Assembly (NCBI GenBank): GCA_022826805.1
Contig: JAJDUH010000028.1
Span: forward strand, 1 to 64,000
Direction: 5' to 3'
Length of the DNA: 64,000 nucleotides
Origin: Candidatus Poribacteria bacterium
Lineage (GTDB): Bacteria; Poribacteria; WGA-4E; WGA-3G
Shown here piece by piece: positions 30,998 to 40,343 of the stretch. The notes below the pieces were generated by a model that made no database searches, had not been told where the DNA came from, and was given only the letters and a program-made list of their open reading frames with translations. How positions within the stretch are numbered: the first letter of the stretch is position 1; each line of letters opens with the position of its first letter. Position numbers and translations under genes: made by a program.

Positions 30998-32068
30998 TTA
31001 TGACACAGTCCACGTTTCGCCGGCGTTAAGGAGTGCCTCAAGGTCGCCTTCGCCCATCCGATCTTTCGCGCCGCGAATCTGATTGGTCATCGCGTCTTCG
31101 TAACACGGATGCCGGACACTGCGGAAAATACCGATGGGATGTGGCATGTTAGGTGTGTCACTCATGCCCGCGAGGAAGTTCGCCAAAGTGGTGTCCTCAG
31201 CATATTGATTGTGGACGATGAGGTCGTCGGTGATATAGTCCCCGTTTGTGGTTTCGACGACTTCGGGTTGGAATCCGTTCAGTCGGATGCCTTTGTTCCG
31301 ATCTGCACCGAAAACAAGCGGTTCACCGTGCTCCAAGAATACCGTATTGTCAGCCTTTGTTTCCTTCTCTGTGTATTGAAAGAAAGTGCCATCGTTATAG
31401 ATGTTGCAGTTCTGATAAACTTCGATGAAGGAGGTGCCTTTGTGTTCAAATGCCGACTTGATAATCATCCGCAAATGATCTGGGTCTCTGTCGAGCGAGC
31501 GTGCGACAAAAGTAGCCCCAGAAGCCAAGGCGAGGCTAATCGGATTAAAGGGTGCCTCCAGAGAACCAAGTGGTGTCGAGTAGGTCTGTTTGCCTTGCTC
31601 TGAAGTCGGTGAGTATTGACCTTTGGTGAGTCCGTAGATGCGGTTGTTGAAGAGCAAAACGTTGAGGTCGAAATTGCGGCGCATCAAATGAATAAAATGG
31701 TTGCCACCAATTGAGAGCGCATCGCCATCCCCTGTGATAACCCAGACAGAGAGGTCAGGGTTTGCCATCTTGACACCGGAGGCAATCGTCGGGGCTCTAC
31801 CGTGGATGGTATGGAAGCCGTAGGTGTTCATGTAGTACGGGAACCGACTTGAACATCCGATGCCGGAGATAAAGACAATGTTCTCGCGGGGAACGCCGAG
31901 TTCTGGCATAATGCGTTGTGTTTGTGCAAGAATGGAATAGTCGCCGCAACCGGGACACCAACGTGTGTCTTGGTCGGATTCAAAATCCTTTTTTGAAAGG
32001 GTGGGCGCGCCAGCGGGAATGCCTGAAGTTCTTTTCCTTTTAGTGCGTGAAGTTCTTTCTCTTTTCAT
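30998..32068 (-). CDS. korB: 2-oxoacid:ferredoxin oxidoreductase subunit beta (KorB-like)
   Basis: Thiamine-pyrophosphate subunit of 2-oxoglutarate (or other 2-oxoacid):ferredoxin oxidoreductase. WCPGCGDYSI (38-47) gives cluster Cys residues, VITGDGDALSIGGNH is the TPP-binding GDG motif, and NNRIYGLTKGQYSPTS follows as in KorB. Length 356, with a basic N-terminal extension (about 25 residues). Ribosome-binding site AAGGCGG. Lies 130 bases after korA. With korA it gives a ferredoxin-linked step of the TCA cycle. Confidence 0.88.
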   Translation of the reverse strand: MKRERTSRTKRKRTSGIPAGAPTLSKKDFESDQDTRWCPGCGDYSILAQTQRIMPELGVPRENIVFISGIGCSSRFPYYMNTYGFHTIHGRAPTIASGVKMANPDLSVWVITGDGDALSIGGNHFIHLMRRNFDLNVLLFNNRIYGLTKGQYSPTSEQGKQTYSTPLGSLEAPFNPISLALASGATFVARSLDRDPDHLRMIIKSAFEHKGTSFIEVYQNCNIYNDGTFFQYTEKETKADNTVFLEHGEPLVFGADRNKGIRLNGFQPEVVETTNGDYITDDLIVHNQYAEDTTLANFLAGMSDTPNMPHPIGIFRSVRHPCYEDAMTNQIRGAKDRMGEGDLEALLNAGETWTVS

Positions 32069-32198
32069 GATTTTTACCGCCTTTTACAGTAAAGCCGATA
32101 ACTAAGGATATATTGTTGCTGGCAGGATTGAAAATCTCTGTGGAATGCCATACGCGTATGCCTCCTTCACCAGCAAAGGGTATTTCAGATATATGTGG

Positions 32199-34055
32199 CT
32201 AAAAATGTCCTAAGTCTTTAAGTATCTCGTCAATTTTAGATTGCAACTCGAAAACGTGGAAGGGTTGTCCCCGCACCTTGTTAAATCCGATGGCATCGAT
32301 AAGATGGGTGCTGCGAATGAGTTGGAGGAGCTGACCACTGTTTAGTTCAGGGATTAAAACTCTTTTAAATCTGTTTAGGATGCCTGGTAAGTCATTGGGG
32401 AAAGGATTGAGGTGTCGGAGATGTACGTGAGCTATTGAAAGTCCATCTTCAATGCCGTGTTCTACTGCGGTGCGGATTGCGCCAAAAGTACCGCCCCACC
32501 CGAGAAGGAGAAGGTCGCCTTCCTGTACGCCAAATACTTCCGTTGGCGGTATTTCATCAGCGATGCGTGCGACTTTTTCCGACCGGATTTCTACCATCCT
32601 TTGGTGATTCTCGGCATCATAACTGACATGCCCAGTTATATCAGATTTCTCTAAGCCGCCGATGCGGTGTTCTAAGCCAGGAGTCCCCGGTTTCGCCCAC
32701 GGACGCGCTAAGGTCTCTGGGTCGCGCTGATAGGGTTCAAACCCGTTCCCCTGAGCATGCTCACGTCCTGCAAAATCTGCTTTAATCTCTGGCAATTCAG
32801 AAAGTTTCGGAATCCTCCACGGCTCAGCGCCCATACCGATATAGAGGTCTGAGAGGAAGATCACTGGGGTTCTATACTTCACGGCGATACGGCAGGCTTC
32901 ATAAACTGTTTCAAAACAGTCAAAAGGCCGCGAGGGAGCAATAATAGGAATCGGGGATTCCCCGTTTCTACCATAAAACATTTGCAACAGGTCTGATTGC
33001 TCTGTTTTTGTGGGCATTCCGGTTGAGGGGCCCGCGCGTTGGATGTTGCAGACTACGAGAGGAAGTTCCGCAATCATAGCGAGATTAATAGCTTCTGACT
33101 TAAGTGCAAGTCCCGGCCCGCTACTACCAGTGACACCGAGCGAGCCACTAAACGCGGCACCGATTGCGACCCCAACGGCTGCAATTTCATCTTCCATCTG
33201 CATTGTTACGACCCCGAAATTCCGATATTGGGCGAGACCGTGTAGGATATCGCTTGCGGGTGTTATCGGGTAACTACCGTAAACGAGGGGAAGACCCGAC
33301 TGATGCGAGGCTGCAATGAGTCCAAGCACAGTTGCCGTGTTTCCTTCAATGTTGCGGTATGTTCCGGGTTCAAAGGACGCGGGTTTCACGTCATAGGAAA
33401 CAGCAAACTGTTCAGTGGCTTCACAATAAACGTTGCCAGCACGAAGTGCAAGAATGTTTGCTTCGATATACTGCGGCCTTCTGGCGAACTTTGTCTTTAT
33501 CCACTTCATTGTATATTCCATGGAGCGATTGTAGAGCCACAAAATCATACCGAGTGCAAAGAAGTTTTTACACCGATCAATTTCCCGCGTCGTGAGGTCT
33601 GTTGTTTCGAGTGCTTTTCGGGTGAGCCGTGTTAATTCAACAGGGAAGACCTGATACTTTGCGAGCGTGCCGTCTTCAAGCGGATTATCCTCGTATCCGG
33701 CGAGACGTAGCGAGCGCCGTGCGAAATTATCAATATTAACAATCAAAATGCCGTTGGGTTTGAGTTTATGAAGGTGAACTTTTAGAGCGGCGGGATTCAT
33801 CGCTACGAGTACATCGCAGAGATCACCTGGTGTATGAATTTGTTCGCTTGAGAAGTGGAGTTGGAACCCGGAGACACCTGCTAATGATCCAGCGGGTGCG
33901 CGAATTTCGGCAGGATAATCGGGTAGCGTAGCGACATCATTACCAATGAGGGCAGTGGTCTCTGTCATTTGTGTGCCAATGGTCTGCGACCCGTCTCCAG
34001 AGTCGCCAGCAAACAGGATAGTCGCCTCCTCAATTTGCTCTACTGGCTTGCGCAT
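32199..34055 (-). CDS. korA: 2-oxoacid:ferredoxin oxidoreductase subunit alpha, with fused gamma domain (KorA-like)
   Basis: The N-terminal domain (about 10-190) is the gamma domain (ILFAGDSGDGSQTIG, LPDYPAEIRAPAGS). The rest is the alpha subunit, with YGSYPITPASDIL, QMEDEIAAVGVAIGAAFSG and TGSSGPGLALKSEAI. This fused gamma-alpha form is the usual one in 2-oxoglutarate synthases. 618 residues. The ATG at 34055 was chosen for its spacing from AAGGAAG; the GTG one codon before is possible. It pairs with korB downstream. No ferredoxin gene is adjacent. Confidence 0.88.
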   Translation of the reverse strand: MRKPVEQIEEATILFAGDSGDGSQTIGTQMTETTALIGNDVATLPDYPAEIRAPAGSLAGVSGFQLHFSSEQIHTPGDLCDVLVAMNPAALKVHLHKLKPNGILIVNIDNFARRSLRLAGYEDNPLEDGTLAKYQVFPVELTRLTRKALETTDLTTREIDRCKNFFALGMILWLYNRSMEYTMKWIKTKFARRPQYIEANILALRAGNVYCEATEQFAVSYDVKPASFEPGTYRNIEGNTATVLGLIAASHQSGLPLVYGSYPITPASDILHGLAQYRNFGVVTMQMEDEIAAVGVAIGAAFSGSLGVTGSSGPGLALKSEAINLAMIAELPLVVCNIQRAGPSTGMPTKTEQSDLLQMFYGRNGESPIPIIAPSRPFDCFETVYEACRIAVKYRTPVIFLSDLYIGMGAEPWRIPKLSELPEIKADFAGREHAQGNGFEPYQRDPETLARPWAKPGTPGLEHRIGGLEKSDITGHVSYDAENHQRMVEIRSEKVARIADEIPPTEVFGVQEGDLLLLGWGGTFGAIRTAVEHGIEDGLSIAHVHLRHLNPFPNDLPGILNRFKRVLIPELNSGQLLQLIRSTHLIDAIGFNKVRGQPFHVFELQSKIDEILKDLGHF

Positions 34056-34128
34056 CACAATCGCTTCCTTTTTCTAATAGGCGCCTGCTTGGAAAGTGCA
34101 CCTATACGATATAAAAAATTCTAAACAT

Positions 34129-34662
34129 TTACGCACCTTCTCGGGCTTTCATGGCATCTCGAACGGGCCTCGGAGGTAGCGATAAAACTTCTTGTGAAAA
34201 TTCTCCAACGAGATAAGAGATTACATCACGAATCGACACCATACCGATCGGGCGATTCTCCGCATCAACAATAGGGACATGTCGGTAGTTGCCGCGTGCC
34301 ATATAGAGAATAGCAGCATTCAAGGAATCTTCGGGTTGCGCCGTCTGGGGATCGGCTATCATGAATTGTTTAACACCGACATGGTCAAGATCGCCCACCT
34401 GTTTGTTGAGAATTCTGTTTAGGACGTCTCTTTCACTAAAGATTCCGCGGAGATATCCGTCTTCGACGACGGGTGCTGCACCGACGTTGTTTGTAAGGAG
34501 TAGGTCAATCGCCTCGTTTACACTACAGTTGACATCAATGGTGACAATAGGACGCATCAAATCTTTTAGCGAGACATGAATTTCTTGCGCGCTCCATGCT
34601 TTTAAGGCAGCATCCTCGTCCATCTGTTCCAATTCTTCGTCAATTGCCAAGTCATAAAGCAT
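34129..34662 (-). CDS. tandem CBS-domain protein
   Basis: 177 residues with two CBS repeats (about 33-90 and 98-155: VEDGYLRGIFSERDVLNRIL and VPIVDAENRPIGMVSIRDVISYLV). CBS pairs bind adenosyl compounds and act as energy or redox sensors. AGGGGG sits before the ATG. A 30-residue acidic N-terminus precedes the domains. It follows another CBS gene by 11 bases and precedes korA, hinting at a role in controlling 2-oxoacid oxidation (inference). Confidence 0.83.
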   Translation of the reverse strand: MLYDLAIDEELEQMDEDAALKAWSAQEIHVSLKDLMRPIVTIDVNCSVNEAIDLLLTNNVGAAPVVEDGYLRGIFSERDVLNRILNKQVGDLDHVGVKQFMIADPQTAQPEDSLNAAILYMARGNYRHVPIVDAENRPIGMVSIRDVISYLVGEFSQEVLSLPPRPVRDAMKAREGA

Positions 34663-34673
34663 GATTACGCCCC

Positions 34674-35102
34674 CTACTCTTGATTTCCTATGAATATAGC
34701 GATATGGTCGAGAATATCGCGGGTCGAGATTATTCCGATGGGATATGCCTCCCCTTGGTCGTCCCAGACACAGAGAGGCAAGTGCCGGAAATGCCCGAGG
34801 TGCATCAGGTTTAATGCGAAGGCAATCGGGTCACTGGCACGGAGTGTTTCTGGATCCGCTGTCATCACCTGCTCAACCCTAAATTCGGTAGGTGCGGCGC
34901 GCTGTCCACTGACGTGACGTATCAGGTCGCGTTCAGTGATGATTCCAAGCAATTGTTCATCGTCATCAACGACGAGAACACATCCTCTCCCCTCTTCTTG
35001 CATCATATCAATTGCAACAGAAACTGGAGAGCCAATTTGCACGGTGGCAGGCTGCTTGTAATCAAGAGTGCTAATTGGTAAAGACAGCGTTCTTGTGTCC
35101 AT
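34674..35102 (-). CDS. tandem CBS-domain protein (second)
   Basis: 142 residues, two CBS repeats (about 14-70 with VVDDDEQLLGIITERDLIRHV and 80-135 with HLPLCVWDDQGEAY, GIISTRDILDHI). First gene of the CBS-CBS-korAB run, with AAGGAAG before ATG. A free-standing CBS pair; ligand unknown. Similar in plan to the next gene but clearly diverged from it. Confidence 0.82.
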   Translation of the reverse strand: MDTRTLSLPISTLDYKQPATVQIGSPVSVAIDMMQEEGRGCVLVVDDDEQLLGIITERDLIRHVSGQRAAPTEFRVEQVMTADPETLRASDPIAFALNLMHLGHFRHLPLCVWDDQGEAYPIGIISTRDILDHIAIFIGNQE

Positions 35103-35209
35103 CGCATATCTTCCTTTAGTATAACGTCAGAAAACAAAATTTAGTTTCTTATCTTCTTTTTTAAAGGATACCACATTTCTTGCCAACTTGCAAGTATATT
35201 TTCGGAGAA

Positions 35210-35244
35210 GTCGGCTGTCGGCTGTCGGCTGTCAGCAGTCAGTT
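35210..35244. repeat. heptanucleotide tandem repeat, five units
   Basis: GTCGGCT three times, then GTCAGCA and GTCAGTT, lying directly after the stop of the minus-strand gene. Same class as the tracts at 3744 and 21371. Confidence 0.55.
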
Positions 35245-35246
35245 TT

Positions 35247-36188
35247 TTAGACTGCCATTGTGATCGCACGGGAGGTAGGTGAACCCCATCCAGGGACGGC
35301 AATCGTCCACCTGCCCGCTGGACCACCGGCGACCATTAGGAGCAAGTTATCTACGGAGTATTGTTCTGTGTTATCAGCGATATACTGCCGGACATCGTCT
35401 TTGCTGAGTCCGTCCTCCGAGATTGTTTTTGCGTGCTCAACTCCCATAACAAGGAGGGTTTCACCACCGGTGTTACCAGGAGCATCGATGTTCTTCGCAA
35501 CTGTGTTGAGGATACCTTCTGCGGTGTTGTTGCCGTGGTCGTTCACGGCTTGTGGGGCAGCAGCAGCAAAAATGGTGACAGTGCTATCATCGGCTTGGAA
35601 TCCACGATCGACATGCAGTGCCTGCCAAGGACTTCCTTCCTCTTTTTCAGCGATGCAGCAGGTATACTTCCCAGCGTGCCCGAATGCAGCGCGGTCGAGT
35701 TCACCGGGTAAACCACCGCCGATGTTCGTACAGACGAGCCGCAACGCACGACCGATCGTAGCGTTTGCTCGCCACCCTTGTCCGAAGAGGTTAAACCCGT
35801 CGTTAATTTCCAATTGCTTCCGAATAGGTCCGTTTACAACGACCATCGGGCCGACATGAGAGGTCGTGACTTGAACCCCATGGAGATTGAACGGCTCAGA
35901 GGTCACTGCCTCGACTGCAGTGAGGATAAGCGGTAGATACGCCGGTTTGCATCCCGCCATGACGGCGTTGATGGCGACCTTTTCGACGGTGGCTCTGCCC
36001 CATTTCGGCGGAACGGCGGCGATGAGTTCATCTGGATCGCGGTCTGTCCCACCGAGCATACGTGCGACGCGTTCAGGCGTTGGTGGAACGACCGGGAGCC
36101 CATCTGTCCAGCCATTCTCATAACAGACCTCAACAAGATCTTCGGTTTCATCAATTTCTAATTCTATGGAGTGCCATTCTTGAGCCAT
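35247..36188 (-). CDS. conserved protein of unknown function (GWTDGLPVVPPT family)
   Basis: 313 residues. It carries the motifs ENGWTDGLPVVPPTPERV (near 24-41) and INAVMAGCKPAYLP, and HAKTISEDGLSKDDVRQYI near the end. I recall similar proteins as widespread hypotheticals in marine and environmental bacteria, some next to selenoprotein-like UGSC genes, but no function is known to me. No signal peptide or membrane helix. Good ribosome-binding site AAGGAAG. It is transcribed toward the CBS genes, with 145 bases between. Confidence 0.7.
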   Translation of the reverse strand: MAQEWHSIELEIDETEDLVEVCYENGWTDGLPVVPPTPERVARMLGGTDRDPDELIAAVPPKWGRATVEKVAINAVMAGCKPAYLPLILTAVEAVTSEPFNLHGVQVTTSHVGPMVVVNGPIRKQLEINDGFNLFGQGWRANATIGRALRLVCTNIGGGLPGELDRAAFGHAGKYTCCIAEKEEGSPWQALHVDRGFQADDSTVTIFAAAAPQAVNDHGNNTAEGILNTVAKNIDAPGNTGGETLLVMGVEHAKTISEDGLSKDDVRQYIADNTEQYSVDNLLLMVAGGPAGRWTIAVPGWGSPTSRAITMAV

Positions 36189-36326
36189 AGATGTTTCCTT
36201 CCTATGCGATTAATTTTGATATGTCCGTTTATGGTATGTTATCATATTACCATAGATTATTTAGGTTTACAACATACTATTTCAGAAACACTTGTGTTCG
36301 ATAGTATTCACTGATAAGGAGCAAAA

Positions 36327-37289
36327 GTGAAAACTTTAACATTTCAAGACATCATTGCCGCGAGAAAGGTCATAGCGCGATTTTTAAAACAGACACCCTT
36401 AATTCACTATCCAGAATTGTCGGATCAACTCGGATTTCAAGCATATATCAAGCACGAAAACCATCACCCGACAGGCAGTTTTAAGGTGCGCGGCGGTGTG
36501 AATTTTATGCATCACCTACCAGAAACACAACGGAAAAAAGGCGTACTTACAGCAACCCGTGGAAATCATGGTCAGTCTATTGCTTACGCGGCGACGCAGT
36601 TTGGTGTCAAGTCAACTGTTGTTGTGCCACACGGAAATAACCCAGAAAAAAACAGCGCGATGCGAGCGTTTGGCGCGGAGTTGATAGAGCATGGTGCGGA
36701 TTTTGACGAGGCACTCGAATTGTGTGAAAAACTGCAAGCGGAAGGAGGACTTTACTATGTTCATCCGTGTATGGAACCTACACTTTTTCACGGAGTCGGC
36801 ACCTATTCGCTTGAGATTTTTGAAAGCCTTCCAAATGTGGACGCGATTCTTGTGCCTATTGGTGGCGGAAGCGGCTGTTGTGGAGCCATTACTGTCTCTA
36901 AGGCGATTAATCCGAATGTTAAAGTCATCGGTGTGCAAGCGGAAAATGCCCAAGCTTTCTATCGTTCATGGAAAACTGGACAGCGTGTAGAAACCGATTC
37001 TTGTGATACGATCGCAGATGGGATAGCGACGCGTGCGCCATTTCCGATGCCCCTTTCCATTATCAAAAAAGGCATCTCCGATATTGTATTGTTGAGCGAG
37101 GCAGAACTTCAGGAAGGCATGCGCGTAGCGTTACGCTGGACACACAATTTGGCAGAAGGCGCGGGTGCGGCACCAATTGCAGCAGCGCATAAACTCACAG
37201 AAACATTGGCGGGTAAAAACGTGGTGATGGTGATGAGCGGTGGGAACCTCGACACAGAGACGCTTAAGTCCGTCCTCGGTACACGCTGA
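36327..37289 (+). CDS. threonine/serine dehydratase-like PLP enzyme
   Basis: Fold-type II PLP enzyme. Lys53 in GSFKVRGG is the Schiff-base lysine; IGGGSGCCGA near 180 is the phosphate-binding glycine loop, slightly altered from the usual GGGGL. 320 residues without the C-terminal ACT regulatory domain, so catabolic threonine/serine dehydratase or serine racemase type rather than biosynthetic IlvA. GTG start, preceded by AAGGAGCAAAA. Alone on its strand; product would be 2-oxobutyrate or pyruvate plus ammonia. Confidence 0.82.
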   Translation: MKTLTFQDIIAARKVIARFLKQTPLIHYPELSDQLGFQAYIKHENHHPTGSFKVRGGVNFMHHLPETQRKKGVLTATRGNHGQSIAYAATQFGVKSTVVVPHGNNPEKNSAMRAFGAELIEHGADFDEALELCEKLQAEGGLYYVHPCMEPTLFHGVGTYSLEIFESLPNVDAILVPIGGGSGCCGAITVSKAINPNVKVIGVQAENAQAFYRSWKTGQRVETDSCDTIADGIATRAPFPMPLSIIKKGISDIVLLSEAELQEGMRVALRWTHNLAEGAGAAPIAAAHKLTETLAGKNVVMVMSGGNLDTETLKSVLGTR

Positions 37290-37292
37290 ACC

Positions 37293-37315
37293 GGCGAGGT
37301 TAGAAATCTCACCTA
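37293..37315. repeat. GGCGAGGTT...CTCACC hairpin repeat
   Basis: Imperfect member of the CGAGGTT/AACCTCG palindrome family directly after the dehydratase stop, followed by TACCACGATTAGGTCGG. Could act as a hairpin for the end of either convergent gene. Confidence 0.4.
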
Positions 37316-37358
37316 CCACGATTAGGTCGGGATTACAAATCTTCTACAGGTTTTAAAT

Positions 37359-38072
37359 CTACCAGTTATGAATCACGTAAACCGGGGCAGAGCCTTCAGC
37401 TAACTGGAGGCTTGCCCACGCTGCGCCTTCTACGAATTCGTTGCGGAGTGCATTTGTTAGGTCGGGGTGGATGTGGAACGCCGCTAAATCCCAACGCAAA
37501 TTTTCGCTCCTTTCCACGACAATATTCGGAGCCTCGGCAATGAGTGAAACCCGTTGTAATCCACTACTTTTCCGAGATAATCGGACTGCTGATAAGACAT
37601 AGTGGATGGTCTGTCTCGGATCCCGCATCTCGGCGCTGTAGTGTGCGTCCGTGGAGAGACGGTAATGCCCAAAACGCATCAGTTTTAGATTGCCAAGAAA
37701 CTGATCCGTCTCATATTCGTCCGGACGCGGTAAACCGCCGTAGATGATGATATGTCGGGCGTCGTATTGTTCCAAGACGTAGTCCACCGCGAGTTGTCCA
37801 TCTGTCCAATCTTTGTCTGTCCGCCCAATCCACTCCTGAACGGTCTGTTTCACCTCCGTTATGCTTTCCGACCCCGAGTCCATATCACCTATGTGTACAT
37901 CTGGAACAACAGACGCATCTCCGCGTTGATTCAATTCGTCAAATATACGGATCCCCCCATCAGCACAGATGAGTGGGAAACGATCCTCCACTGCGCTTTC
38001 AATTTCAGATCGGTAAAAATCGAGATGGCGAGAGTCGTAATAGCCGTTGAGAAAAATAAGAGCTGCTTTCAT
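37359..38072 (-). CDS. thiamine pyrophosphokinase-like protein
   Basis: 237 residues. CADGGIRIFDEL (near 35-46), PDVHIGDMDSG (near 58-68) and TDKDWTDGQLAVDYVL (near 89-104) match the catalytic domain of thiamine pyrophosphokinase, which transfers pyrophosphate from ATP to thiamine. The C-terminal half is beta-rich as in TPK. Coupled to the DUF2156 gene upstream by 16 bases, with GAAGGCAG before ATG. Other thiamine genes are absent here, so thiN is not assigned. Confidence 0.72.
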   Translation of the reverse strand: MKAALIFLNGYYDSRHLDFYRSEIESAVEDRFPLICADGGIRIFDELNQRGDASVVPDVHIGDMDSGSESITEVKQTVQEWIGRTDKDWTDGQLAVDYVLEQYDARHIIIYGGLPRPDEYETDQFLGNLKLMRFGHYRLSTDAHYSAEMRDPRQTIHYVLSAVRLSRKSSGLQRVSLIAEAPNIVVERSENLRWDLAAFHIHPDLTNALRNEFVEGAAWASLQLAEGSAPVYVIHNW

Positions 38073-38088
38073 GTTTTCTGCCTTCGGT

Positions 38089-39012
38089 TCAGGACGATCT
38101 GTCAGAACTCATCACATTGTATGATGGAATCAACTGGATAGGGTGATAGGAGTGCTTGACGCGCCTTAGGCTTTCCAATCCTGAATCGTCCATAGCATTA
38201 ATCCACTTGTAAGTCCCCATCAACTCACGGCAGAATTCGCGATAGATAAACTGCGCCAGTCCTCTTATGTTGAGGTCGGCAACTTCAAACAACACACAGA
38301 ATGTATCTGCATTTAGCGGATAGCCGAAGGTATAAGCCTTAATTTCTCCGTCAATACGGACAATTCTGCCGAGAAGTCCAAGAGCCTCTGCATGTGTGAT
38401 AGCGATTTGGTGTGCGGACTGAGAAACGTTAAGCATCGCGCAATAGATATCGTCGCTACATTGCGCCGCCCGCTTGGTTCGCCACGCGTCATAGAGTGCG
38501 AAACACGCATCTCGATTCGTGGAACAATAAGGATCGAGCGTTGTTGACGGGTAACGTGTAACAAACGCGTTATATGCACCCCGTTTGCTCTTGTAGCGGT
38601 TGCCACTTAATCTGCTAAGTGCCTCTGTTTCATAGAGGTATTCGGTCTCCTTCAATGTAACACAAAACCCGTTCTTTTTAAAGAAAGAGAGCATCTCCTG
38701 CGGCACATTTTCGATGCGAGCGATGTATGGATTTCGACTTAATTCCAACATCAACCGATATGCCTCATGAATCACGCGCAAATAACTACAACTGTTAACC
38801 TCATAAGGCATAGGCAAGATCGGCATGAAATAGTCATCGTTCTGCTTCGCGAAAATACAGAGGTGCCCCATCAGGTGCGTCCAATAAAACTGAAAATGTT
38901 CCCGCCAAACATAGAGCGAGGAAAAGGCATAACTGGATAATCGCGGACACATCTGATGCACATACTCATCAAACATTGGTTTGTCATTGAGGGTGAGCAG
39001 TTGCAGTTGCAT
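38089..39012 (-). CDS. DUF2156 (phosphatidylglycerol lysyltransferase C-terminal-like) protein
   Basis: 307 residues, soluble. It resembles the DUF2156/LPG_synthase_C domain, a GNAT-like fold used to transfer aminoacyl groups: YMPILPMP-like strands, ENVPQEML, and the C-terminal INAMDDSGLESLRRVKHSYHPIQ. Members form operons with unrelated enzymes; substrate unknown. The TnpB element lies just before its start, so its native promoter or ribosome-binding site may have been displaced; only GATGAAAA precedes the ATG. Confidence 0.72.
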   Translation of the reverse strand: MQLQLLTLNDKPMFDEYVHQMCPRLSSYAFSSLYVWREHFQFYWTHLMGHLCIFAKQNDDYFMPILPMPYEVNSCSYLRVIHEAYRLMLELSRNPYIARIENVPQEMLSFFKKNGFCVTLKETEYLYETEALSRLSGNRYKSKRGAYNAFVTRYPSTTLDPYCSTNRDACFALYDAWRTKRAAQCSDDIYCAMLNVSQSAHQIAITHAEALGLLGRIVRIDGEIKAYTFGYPLNADTFCVLFEVADLNIRGLAQFIYREFCRELMGTYKWINAMDDSGLESLRRVKHSYHPIQLIPSYNVMSSDRSS

Positions 39013-39206
39013 TTTTCATCGAATTCTTCGGTGTGGAAACCTGAATTCATTCAGGGGAGGAAACACCGCCCTTCTTTTTTCTTGACGAAAAGTATCAAAA
39101 TGTTAAAATACTTACATTGCGTTGGTAGACATACCAAGCGTTGCTGCGAGGCAACGTGTCTACCACCCACTGGATAGGGGTTAAGGACGCTATACGCTAT
39201 AGTCCA

Positions 39207-40334
39207 ATGAGAACGTACAAATATCAAATACGTAACCACCCCAAGAACAAGCGCTTGGGCAATATGCTTGACGACCTTGCGGATGTCCATAACCACTTCT
39301 TGAAGTTGGAAAATCGATGCTATAGGCGGTACGGCAAGTATGCCGGACGGTATCTCTTGCAACCGCACTTGACGAAGTTGCTCCATCGGACAAAACAACA
39401 TTGGGCATGGATACCTCGTGACACACTTGACGCTGTGATTATCCGCCTGCACATCGCTTGGGAACGTTTTTTCAACATTGCTGGTGTTGGTCGCCCTAAA
39501 TACAAGAAACGTCACAAATACCGTTCTGCGAAGTTCCAAACAGGCTATAAACTCGAAGATGGAGGTGTCCGCCTGTCGTTCAAATCGTGGAACGAAGCCT
39601 CGCAACGTTTGAAGTTCAACAAGCGTTGGTTTCTTTTTCACCAACACCGCGCGTGGCATGGAAACGTCCGCTATATCCAAATCCTTCGCGACAGTGTCGG
39701 AACGTATTGGCTTTATGTCGTGACAGATGACGCCTCTAAAGAAGTTTTGCCTGCTACGGGTGAAAGTGTAGGTGCAGACTTCGGTATGAAAGACGCTTTT
39801 CTCACGCTGAACACGGGTGAGAAGATACAACACCCACAATTCTTGAAACAGTCCTTGAAGGAACTCCGAAACCTCAACAAAAGCCTTTCGCGTAAAGCCA
39901 AGGATTCTGGCAACTACTGGCGTGCGATCCATGATCTCGCGCGACTTTACCGTAAAGTTGCTGACCAACGCAGAGATTGGCAATGGAAGCTTGCTACTGA
40001 CCTGTGCCGAAGGTTTGGCCTTATCGCCACCGAGACGCTGAACCTTGACGGCATGAAACGGCTTTGGGGTCGAAAAGTCTCTGACCTTGCTTTCTACGAG
40101 TTTGTTGAGATATTGAGTTTCAAGTCTGTCAAACATAATCGCTATTTCCGTCAAGTCGGGCAGTGGACTGCTACGACGAAACCGTGTTCGGATTGTGGCT
40201 ACAACAATGAAAACCTTTCGCTTTCAGATAGGCAGTGGACGTGTCCGAACTGTGGTTCGCACCACGACCGGGATGTCAACGCTGCAATAAATATCTTACG
40301 GGCTGCTTGCGATCCCGTTGTGGAGATAGTGTAA
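39207..40334 (+). CDS. tnpB: RNA-guided nuclease TnpB (OrfB_IS605)
   Basis: TnpB uses a right-end RNA to cut the donor site and keep the element in place. The start was set at MRTYKYQIR, the usual N-terminus; an upstream in-frame ATG at 39141 adds 22 residues unlike the family. RuvC acids: Asp of GADFGMK (near 190), Glu of ATETLNL (near 275), Asp of HDRDVNAA (near 355). The zinc finger CSDCG...CPNCG lies between the last two. 375 residues, full length, all catalytic residues present. Confidence 0.88.
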   Translation: MRTYKYQIRNHPKNKRLGNMLDDLADVHNHFLKLENRCYRRYGKYAGRYLLQPHLTKLLHRTKQHWAWIPRDTLDAVIIRLHIAWERFFNIAGVGRPKYKKRHKYRSAKFQTGYKLEDGGVRLSFKSWNEASQRLKFNKRWFLFHQHRAWHGNVRYIQILRDSVGTYWLYVVTDDASKEVLPATGESVGADFGMKDAFLTLNTGEKIQHPQFLKQSLKELRNLNKSLSRKAKDSGNYWRAIHDLARLYRKVADQRRDWQWKLATDLCRRFGLIATETLNLDGMKRLWGRKVSDLAFYEFVEILSFKSVKHNRYFRQVGQWTATTKPCSDCGYNNENLSLSDRQWTCPNCGSHHDRDVNAAINILRAACDPVVEIV

Positions 40335-40343
40335 GTCGACTTC

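Noticed and set aside
35260..35859. 199-codon plus-strand frame opposite the GWTDGLPVVPPT gene
   Set aside because: Antisense shadow of a conserved gene; no ribosome-binding site or domain.
39051..40154. 367-codon frame on the minus strand across tnpB
   Set aside because: It is antisense to the clear tnpB frame, with no recognisable domain; a shadow of codon bias.
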